DNA of 64,000 nucleotides, from the IMG/VR virus record IMGVR_UViG_3300033233_000014, positions 1 to 64,000 of that record. One strand, given 5' to 3'. Under the pieces are notes generated by a model. That model worked only from the letters and a program-made list of their open reading frames with translations. It had not been told where the DNA came from and did no database searches. Shown here one piece after another: positions 55,121 through 60,589 of the stretch (position 1 is its first letter; each line of letters starts with the position of its first letter). The DNA comes from a virus. Made by a program: the position numbers and the translations under genes.

Positions 55121-55594
55121 TCACCCACACCGGCTGTTCCGCGACTCCCCCAGCATCTCGAGCGCCAGATCCACCTGGGCCTCCGACCAGCGCCCCTCGC
55201 GTTCCCAGTTATCAAGCATGTTCCAAGCGATCTGGCGGCGCCGGCCCCGCAGCCCCATCGCGGCGACCGTCAGGAGTTCGTAGATCATCACGGTGAAGTC
55301 GTCCACGAGCATGCGCTCGACGAGCACGCCGTCCGTGATCCGCCTCCGGAGTTGGATCTCGACCATCGGCGGCAGCACGAAGCCCCGCGCGATGTGCTCC
55401 CGGCAGAGGCGCACGAAGCCATCATCGTCGCCGATCGGCTCGCCCTGGAGCACCAGCGCACACTCGAGGCCCTGCAGGTGCTCCAGCAGCCCCGCGTGGC
55501 GCTCCCGCGCTTGGGCCACCCGCCCTTCGACGCGCGCCTCGGCGTGGGCTTCGCGCCGGCGCCGCCGCATCCGAGGATCGGTGCGCGGATCCAT
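55121..55594 (-). CDS. Small helical protein, unknown
   Basis: A 157-residue protein, MDPRTDPRMRRRRREAHAEARVEGRVAQARERHAGLLEHLQGLECALVLQGEPIGDDDGFVRLCREHIARGFVLPPMVEIQLRRRITDGVLVERMLVDDFTVMIYELLTVAAMGLRGRRRQIAWNMLDNWEREGRWSEAQVDLALEMLGESRNSRCG. Basic N-terminal tail, then a mixed helical fold. The ATG overlaps the stop of the zinc protein upstream (TGATGG). No family recognised. It precedes the tRNA array. Confidence 0.55.
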   Translation of the reverse strand: MDPRTDPRMRRRRREAHAEARVEGRVAQARERHAGLLEHLQGLECALVLQGEPIGDDDGFVRLCREHIARGFVLPPMVEIQLRRRITDGVLVERMLVDDFTVMIYELLTVAAMGLRGRRRQIAWNMLDNWEREGRWSEAQVDLALEMLGESRNSRCG

Positions 55595-55803
55595 CAGGCC
55601 GCCACCGCGATCTCGGCGATGATCTTGTGGCACTTGACGCAGGCCACCCGCACGACGCCCTGCCCCACCACGTAGGACGCCTCGACGGCGGCCCGTGGAT
55701 GGCAGCGCCCGTGGAAGAACATCTCGGGGTGGGCGTGTCCATCCGCACAGTCCAGGCACCCGCCGCCCATCGCCTTGTCGAGTTGCTTCTTGTTCAGCGC
55801 CAT
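55594..55803 (-). CDS. Small zinc-binding protein
   Basis: A 69-residue protein with MALNKKQLDKAMGGGCLDCADGHAHPEMFFHGRCHPRAAVEASYVVGQGVVRVACVKCHKIIAEIAVAA. CxxC and CxxCH motifs with His-containing loops suggest a zinc knuckle of the kind found in many phage early proteins. Its ATG overlaps the RNA ligase stop. Function unknown. Confidence 0.6.
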   Translation of the reverse strand: MALNKKQLDKAMGGGCLDCADGHAHPEMFFHGRCHPRAAVEASYVVGQGVVRVACVKCHKIIAEIAVAA

Positions 55804-56462
55804 CAGCGTCCTCCTCGCGCCAGCCTGTTCGGCACGATGGGCTGGTGCAGCCAATGTTCATCCGTCTGGACATGCTCCGCGCGCACGAACTTCGCCACCG
55901 ATCGCTCGAAGTCCGCATCGGCGAACTCGTCGGACACGCGCACGACCACGCCCTCGATCTCGTCGCCGAAGGTCGGCCCCGCGCTCCGGATGAGGCCCGC
56001 GGTGAAGCGATCGACGGCTGCGCCGTCCGGCAGTTTGAACTGCGCCAGCGTCGGGACGACCTGCAAGTCGAGGCCGAGCGCGAGGCCGATGGTATCGGCC
56101 ACACTCAGCCAGACGTGCCGCACCTCGTCCCGCGCCCCGAAGATGAGGAAGTAGGACGGGAGATCCCAGTACGCGATCGAGTGCCGCGCGTAGAGCCACT
56201 CCCCGAAGAGGGACACGCCGGCCGGGATCCGATGCCGAACTTCCGCCCACAGCGCCTTCGCCCGATTGAAGGAGGCATGCGTCGGCGGCCCCTCGTGCGA
56301 CCGCGCGAAGATGCCCTCGCGCGTGAAGCAGCAGTTCGACCCGTCCATCTTCTCGGAGAAGTGGAGCAGCCGCCCCGCGAGGGCGCCCGCCGACTCGAGC
56401 CGGAGATCGTCCCGCGCCTCGGCGGGGCTCGACGGCAGATGCGCGATCCGCGGATACTTCAC
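55803..56462 (-). CDS. RNA ligase (Rnl2/DRB0094-like, minimal)
   Basis: A 219-residue protein with nucleotidyltransferase motifs: motif I HFSEKMDGSN (Lys38 for adenylylation), motif III VSLFGEWLYARHSIAY and FLIFGARDEVRH, motif IV DEIEGVVVRV, motif V SVAKFVRAEH. It lacks the extra C-terminal domains of DNA ligases, so RNA repair or joining is the likely role. GTG start overlapping the upstream stop (GTGA). In many bacteria an RNA repair gene lies near Ro60; here the two are about 7 kb apart in the same strand order. Confidence 0.82.
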   Translation of the reverse strand: MKYPRIAHLPSSPAEARDDLRLESAGALAGRLLHFSEKMDGSNCCFTREGIFARSHEGPPTHASFNRAKALWAEVRHRIPAGVSLFGEWLYARHSIAYWDLPSYFLIFGARDEVRHVWLSVADTIGLALGLDLQVVPTLAQFKLPDGAAVDRFTAGLIRSAGPTFGDEIEGVVVRVSDEFADADFERSVAKFVRAEHVQTDEHWLHQPIVPNRLARGGR

Positions 56463-56644
56463 GCCGGCCCCGTCGGTTCCCAGACATCGGTGCGCGTCCC
56501 GTCCTGCTCGAGGTAGACCTCCTTCGTCGCCCCGCACCGGCAGGTGAAGAAGTAGTCACACGCCTGCGCGGCACCCTTCCCGTCCTCGTGCCACGCATGC
56601 GCGTGCGCCGGCTTCGGCAGGGGCTTCTTGGCCTTCGAGTTCAT
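56459..56644 (-). CDS. Small zinc-finger-like protein
   Basis: A 61-residue protein, MNSKAKKPLPKPAHAHAWHEDGKGAAQACDYFFTCRCGATKEVYLEQDGTRTDVWEPTGPA. His pairs (HAHAWH) and a CRC motif suggest metal binding. It overlaps neighbours on both sides (ATGA and GTGA junctions), so it is co-translated with the RNA ligase. Role unknown. Confidence 0.55.
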   Translation of the reverse strand: MNSKAKKPLPKPAHAHAWHEDGKGAAQACDYFFTCRCGATKEVYLEQDGTRTDVWEPTGPA

Positions 56645-57060
56645 GCGCCCTCCTTGGCGAGCCGCACCAAGAGGCCGAAGACCGGCGTCTCGATGGGTAG
56701 CGGCTCGCCGGATATGTCGAGCCAGATCGTCGTCATCCCCGCGAACGGCGGCAACTTCGGCAGGCCGCTGCACAGATCCGACGCCACGATAACCAACCCC
56801 GGGCCCGGCGGCGCCCATCGCTGCAGGCGCTTGAACACGCAGCAGATGTCCGTGCCTCCGCCCCCGATGTTCTCCTTGAAGGGCCACCGGCCGGTGAACT
56901 CGGCCTCGATCTCGGCCCGCACCTCGGTATCGAAGGCGTAGTAGTGCGCGCGGGTGAACCCGAGCGCCCGCGCGATCTCCTCGGCCTTGCGGATGCCCCG
57001 CTCCGCCAAGTCCGGCGGGATCGACCCCGACACATCGAACGCGATCACGCACTTGCTCAT
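56641..57060 (-). CDS. VWA-like metal-binding protein
   Basis: A 139-residue protein with a MIDAS motif (IAFDVSGSIPPDLAE) and a VWA-like fold (HYYAFDTEVRAEIEAEFTGRWPFKENIGGGGTDICCVFKRL). The GGGGTD loop and DVSGS are those of DUF2201/VWA proteins. The domain is also present in the Ro60-like gene, but this protein is a stand-alone one. It overlaps both neighbours and may work with the upstream DUF4259 gene product. Confidence 0.7.
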   Translation of the reverse strand: MSKCVIAFDVSGSIPPDLAERGIRKAEEIARALGFTRAHYYAFDTEVRAEIEAEFTGRWPFKENIGGGGTDICCVFKRLQRWAPPGPGLVIVASDLCSGLPKLPPFAGMTTIWLDISGEPLPIETPVFGLLVRLAKEGA

Positions 57061-57470
57061 GCCGTCCTCCGTGCCTTGCGCTCGCGTGACACCTTCCGCT
57101 CGAGGCTCTCCCGCAGCGCCCGCACCACCGCCCGCTTCTTCGCCGGCTCCTGCCACGTCCCGAACCACGCGGCATCCCGCTCGATCTTCTTGAGCGCCCG
57201 GACGGCCCGCGAGTAGAGCCGCTGCTCCTCGGCCTCGTAGTGCAGGCCGATGACGCCGCGCGTCTCCTGCCGCAGCCGCCTGGTGCCCTCGTACCCCGTC
57301 GCCGCATCGAGCACCTCGGCCGCCGCGATGACCTCGACGTACTCGTAGTGGTTCAGCCCGGTGCCTGTCCGCAGCGCCTGCCGCACCTTCCTGGCGATCT
57401 CGCTCTGGACTCCGCCGAGCCAGTCGAGCGCCGTGTCGTCTTGGAACGGTTGATCTCCCCATGCACCCAT
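57057..57470 (-). CDS. DUF4259-like protein
   Basis: A 137-residue protein whose N-terminus MGAWGDQPFQDDTALDWLGGV is the hallmark of DUF4259 (G.WG..pF.nD.a.DW). The rest is helical with a basic C-terminus. These proteins occur in bacteria and phages with unknown role. It overlaps the VWA gene, which suggests a small operon. Confidence 0.75.
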   Translation of the reverse strand: MGAWGDQPFQDDTALDWLGGVQSEIARKVRQALRTGTGLNHYEYVEVIAAAEVLDAATGYEGTRRLRQETRGVIGLHYEAEEQRLYSRAVRALKKIERDAAWFGTWQEPAKKRAVVRALRESLERKVSRERKARRTA

Positions 57471-57480
57471 CGTCGTCCTC

Positions 57481-57723
57481 CTACTTCCGCCGCCCGCGGC
57501 AGCCCTCGCACGCCTCCGTGATGCCGAGATCCGCGACCTCGGCCAGGAACGCCGCCACGTCCGCTGCGCTCAACCGCCGCACCTTCCGGCCCGAGATGTC
57601 GCGCCCTGTGTAGGTCGCCGACACCCCGGAGCACCGCCCGTGCAGGATGCGCCCATTGTCGCCCTCGTACAACGCCTCCGGCGCGAGCACCACCTTGTCC
57701 TCGGGCAGCACGCGAGGCTTCAC
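57481..57723 (-). CDS. Small protein with CxxC end, unknown
   Basis: An 80-residue protein, MKPRVLPEDKVVLAPEALYEGDNGRILHGRCSGVSATYTGRDISGRKVRRLSAADVAAFLAEVADLGITEACEGCRGRRK. The GTG start overlaps the upstream stop (GTGA). A C-terminal CxxC is the only motif. No family is recognised. Confidence 0.55.
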   Translation of the reverse strand: MKPRVLPEDKVVLAPEALYEGDNGRILHGRCSGVSATYTGRDISGRKVRRLSAADVAAFLAEVADLGITEACEGCRGRRK

Positions 57724-57944
57724 GCCGCCCTCCGCGCCGCGCCCTGGATCTCGGCGACGTACACATCCCCGTACTCGCCATCCGGGCAGATCGGGGTGAT
57801 GACGATGCAGAACCACCGGGCGTAGGGCTTGGCGTCGTCCACTTGGTACTTCTTGAGCACCCGCCACTCCCACGTCCCGTCCGCCGAACGCCAGACCTCG
57901 TAGGGCTGGTCCTTCGGCCGCGTCTTCCCGCACAGGTTCTTCAT
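57720..57944 (-). CDS. Small protein, unknown
   Basis: A 74-residue protein, MKNLCGKTRPKDQPYEVWRSADGTWEWRVLKKYQVDDAKPYARWFCIVITPICPDGEYGDVYVAEIQGAARRAA. It is a compact beta-rich protein. It is the first gene after a strong promoter at 57969-57997. Confidence 0.6.
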   Translation of the reverse strand: MKNLCGKTRPKDQPYEVWRSADGTWEWRVLKKYQVDDAKPYARWFCIVITPICPDGEYGDVYVAEIQGAARRAA

Positions 57945-57968
57945 TGGCTGTCCTCCTTGACTGCTGAG

Positions 57969-57997
57969 ATTGTACCCGATACACGATTCTTTGTCAA
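57969..57997 (-). promoter_or_regulatory. Sigma70-like promoter
   Basis: TTGACA, 17 bp, TACAAT on the minus strand, 25 bp before the 57720-57944 gene. A further one with the same spacing and similar flanks lies at 59163-59191. Confidence 0.85.
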
Positions 57998-58022
57998 GTC
58001 TGATTCTGGATTTCCGCCGGCC

Positions 58023-58526
58023 CTACGCCACCGCCCGGACGAGTTCCGACCCGCGCTCGTTCCGCACGATCTCCCACCCGACGGGGACGCCGGCCTCCAT
58101 CGCCAGGGCGAACCCCGGCTGCCACTCGGCATCGCCCCCGTCTGTCACCACGCAGAGCGCCTCCCCGAGGTGGTACTTGAGCGCCACGAGGCACGCCTGC
58201 ACCACCACGTCGTAGGGCGCCCGCTCCGTCTTGCAGAAGGCGAAGCACCGACCGTCGCCGTGTCCCTGTTCCTGGCGGTACAGCGCCCGCGTCCGCAGGA
58301 TTGCGTCGGCCTCCCGCTCGATCTCGAAGGGCTCACACCCCTGCTCCCCGTTGAACGCCACCCGCGTACCGTTGGCAACAGGCTTCCGCTGGTGGTCGTA
58401 CTTCCCCACCAGCCGGATCCCGCGCGCTCGCGCTGCCGCGAAGACCTTGGCGCAGTCCGCCGCCGCCGCTCGGAACGCCCCCGCGTCGAGATCGGGCGTC
58501 CGGTACCAGTAGTTCGTGTAGCCCAT
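58023..58526 (-). CDS. YTNYW-type phage protein, unknown
   Basis: A 167-residue protein starting MGYTNYWYRTPDLDAGAFRAAAADCAKVFAAARARGIRLVGKYDHQRKPVANGTRVAFNGEQGCEPFEIE. Phages often carry proteins with this opening and with FNG...ETF-type motifs, whose role is unknown. Co-translated with the next gene (TAATGG overlap). Confidence 0.65.
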   Translation of the reverse strand: MGYTNYWYRTPDLDAGAFRAAAADCAKVFAAARARGIRLVGKYDHQRKPVANGTRVAFNGEQGCEPFEIEREADAILRTRALYRQEQGHGDGRCFAFCKTERAPYDVVVQACLVALKYHLGEALCVVTDGGDAEWQPGFALAMEAGVPVGWEIVRNERGSELVRAVA

Positions 58527-59143
58527 TAGGCCACCTCCCGCGCGATCACGAACGGCCCCTTCGGGCCGACGCCCTGCGCCCCGGCGAACGTCGCCTGCAG
58601 CACACGCCAGAGCGCCGGGCGCTGCGCGCCCGGGATCAGGTTGACCTTCGCCTCGCCGTCCCACCGGCGCCCGGGGACGTTCCGCACCGCCGCCACGAAC
58701 GCGGGGTTCCACGCCGTCCGCACCGCGAGCATCCCGTCGGGCCGCTCCTCGATCCGCACCGTGCAGAGCCGCTCCTGCACCACGTCGGCGAGCGCCGTGT
58801 ACCCGAGGAGGCGAAGCCCGTGCGTCGCCGCAATCGCAAGCGGCAGCGCTTCCGTGCTGGCGAAGTGAACCAGCAGGTTCGCCGCCTTGCGCGAGTCGTT
58901 CGCCAGGATCGCGCACTCGACGCGCGAGGCGAACTCGACGACCTCGAGCGTGTTCTCGGCATTGATCAGCGCCTCGACCACCGGCCGCATCTGCGCCTCA
59001 CTACAGGGGTAGGCGTCCTCGTACTGGTACTTGCGGCGGCACACGGGGCCGATCCCGAACTCGATGCTCGTCGCATCGACCAGCGGACGCCCGCAGGCGC
59101 AGCAGGTTGAGGCCACCTTCGGCTGCCACTTCGTCGTGTTCAT
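58526..59143 (-). CDS. DUF6011-like zinc protein with a C-terminal annealing-type domain
   Basis: A 205-residue protein. N-terminal zinc motif CCACGRPLVDATSIEFGIGPVCRRKYQYEDAYPC. The C-terminal part (VRTAWNPAFVAAVRNVPGRRWDGEAKVNLIPGAQRPALWRVL) resembles HARP-like annealing modules. The ATG follows GGAGGACAAC and a strong promoter. It may act in DNA binding or annealing in early replication. Confidence 0.65.
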   Translation of the reverse strand: MNTTKWQPKVASTCCACGRPLVDATSIEFGIGPVCRRKYQYEDAYPCSEAQMRPVVEALINAENTLEVVEFASRVECAILANDSRKAANLLVHFASTEALPLAIAATHGLRLLGYTALADVVQERLCTVRIEERPDGMLAVRTAWNPAFVAAVRNVPGRRWDGEAKVNLIPGAQRPALWRVLQATFAGAQGVGPKGPFVIAREVA

Positions 59144-59162
59144 GTTGTCCTCCATGTCCCAA

Positions 59163-59191
59163 ATCATACCCGATGCCTGTACTTTTGTCAA
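59163..59191 (-). promoter_or_regulatory. Sigma70-like promoter
   Basis: TTGACA, 17 bp, TATGAT on the minus strand, ahead of the 58526-59143 gene. Confidence 0.85.
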
Positions 59192-59277
59192 GGTGGAATC
59201 CAGAAGAAAAGCCGCTGGCGAGCCGGAACGTAAGTCCCGGCCCGTCAACGGCTTCTGTGGACGCTCTGGACGCTGCT

Positions 59278-59844
59278 CTACTCGCGCTTCGCGGGACGCT
59301 TCTTGCCGATGCCGTTCTTGCCGAAGCGCTCGCGGCGCTTGGCCCACGCCCGCTTCGCCGCATCGGCACGCTCCGCCTTCGTCCGCTTCGGCTCGGCCGG
59401 GCGCGCCTTCGGCCGCTCGGCCTTGGGCTTCTCGGCCTTCGCCTTCGCGGGCTTGGCGGGCGTCTTCGTCTTCATCGCCTTCACCTTCGCCTCCTTCACC
59501 GCGGCCTCCGCAGGGGCCGGGCTCTCGGGCGCGGCCGGCGCCGGTGTCTCCACCACCGTCTCGCCCGCCTTCGCCCCACCGTTCGCCTTCGCCACGCTCT
59601 CCTCCTTCGGCGCGATTCTCGCGTCGCGCCACGTCTTGCCGTTGAGTTCACGCACCCAACCCGCGCCGAGCCCGCACGCACAGGCGGGCCCGGTGTTCTT
59701 CTCGACCGCCTCCTTGACCGACATCTTCCACCGCCGGAAGCCGTCCAGGTCGTAGACGCGATGCTGCCCGAGCGCGAAGCCGTGCATGTCCTGCACATGG
59801 AAGGTGCCGTCGGCCCCGCGTCGAACCTCGTGTGTCACGTTCAT
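59278..59844 (-). CDS. Lys/Ala/Pro-rich histone-like protein
   Basis: A 188-residue protein. The N-terminal 75 residues are a small folded domain (GADGTFHVQDMHGFALGQHRVYDLDGFRRWKMSVKEAVEK with ACACG). The rest is a tail of PAKAKAEKPKAERPKARPAEPKRTKAERADAAKRAWAKRRERF type, as in histone-H1-like or nucleoid-binding proteins. It may bind DNA or RNA nonspecifically. It overlaps the next gene by a few bases. Confidence 0.65.
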   Translation of the reverse strand: MNVTHEVRRGADGTFHVQDMHGFALGQHRVYDLDGFRRWKMSVKEAVEKNTGPACACGLGAGWVRELNGKTWRDARIAPKEESVAKANGGAKAGETVVETPAPAAPESPAPAEAAVKEAKVKAMKTKTPAKPAKAKAEKPKAERPKARPAEPKRTKAERADAAKRAWAKRRERFGKNGIGKKRPAKRE

Positions 59845-60086
59845 CGCGGCGCTCCTTCCGGCACAATCACCTCGGTGTCATGACGCAGATGGAACCGCGC
59901 GAGGGTGACATGCCGTCCCGTCGCGTTCGCGGCCTCCTGGGCGAAGCGCCGCAGGAGATCGAGGCGCGCCTTGTCCGCCGCCACGAGCGGCATCCAGCCC
60001 ATGCTGGTGTGCCACGCGACGACGCCCTCCTCGCCATCGGCCTCGGTCGCCAGGAAGGCGAAGATCTCCTCGATGTGGAACGGCAC
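59841..60086 (-). CDS. Small protein, unknown
   Basis: An 81-residue protein starting at GTG, MPFHIEEIFAFLATEADGEEGVVAWHTSMGWMPLVAADKARLDLLRRFAQEAANATGRHVTLARFHLRHDTEVIVPEGAPR. It looks like a compact alpha/beta protein of a kind common in phage early regions. No family is recognised. Confidence 0.6.
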   Translation of the reverse strand: MPFHIEEIFAFLATEADGEEGVVAWHTSMGWMPLVAADKARLDLLRRFAQEAANATGRHVTLARFHLRHDTEVIVPEGAPR

Positions 60087-60088
60087 CG

Positions 60089-60487
60089 CTACGACATCCT
60101 CGCTTCCGCCCGTGCCTCGGCCAGCGCCTCCCGACGCGCATCGGCATCGGTGAAGTCCGGCCGTCCCTTCGGACCGTCCCCACTCTTCGTGATCCAGCCT
60201 GCCGGCACACGCCAGATGCGGTAGGCGCCGAAGTCGACGGTGACGCGCTTCTGCCCCAGGTTGGTCACGCGCCCCGGCGTGCCCTTCGGCAGCCGCCGCT
60301 GGTCCGCCTGCGCCATCACCACGTTGTCGCCCTTCTTGAACGCCACCAGCGCGAGCCGGTCCCGCTGCGCGTGCCGCGCCTTCATCTCGTCCCACAGCGC
60401 CCGCGCCGCCTGCTCGATCTCCGCCTCGTCCGGACACTCCTGCGCCAGCCGCAGCACCTTCTCCGCCAACGTCAGTCTCGATCCCAT
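60089..60487 (-). CDS. KOW/SH3-like small protein
   Basis: A 132-residue protein with helical N-terminal half and a C-terminal beta-barrel-like stretch (KGDNVVMAQADQRRLPKGTPGRVTNLGQKRVTVDFGAYRIWRVPAGWITKSGDG) that resembles KOW or SH3-like motifs. The ATG has a GGAGGACGGCG site. It is the first gene after the promoter at 60528-60556, which carries the palindrome. Confidence 0.6.
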   Translation of the reverse strand: MGSRLTLAEKVLRLAQECPDEAEIEQAARALWDEMKARHAQRDRLALVAFKKGDNVVMAQADQRRLPKGTPGRVTNLGQKRVTVDFGAYRIWRVPAGWITKSGDGPKGRPDFTDADARREALAEARAEARMS

Positions 60488-60527
60488 CGCCGTCCTCCTT
60501 CCGTCGTCCCTATTGACGTTGACCCCT

Positions 60528-60556
60528 ATATTACTACTTTCGTCAAGAGAAGTCAA
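60528..60556 (-). promoter_or_regulatory. Sigma70-like promoter with the palindrome upstream
   Basis: TTGACT, 17 bp, TAATAT on the minus strand. The palindrome at 60569-60589 lies 12 bp upstream of the -35 box, a position used by activators. Confidence 0.8.
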
Positions 60557-60568
60557 GTCCACAAGCCC

Positions 60569-60589
60569 GACTGCAGACAGTCTGCAGTC
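60569..60589. repeat. Copy 4 of the 21-bp palindrome
   Basis: GACTGCAGAC-A-GTCTGCAGTC, with a different central base from the other copies. It is centred about 58 nt upstream of the predicted start site of the promoter at 60528-60556 and overlaps the methyltransferase stop codon. Confidence 0.75.
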
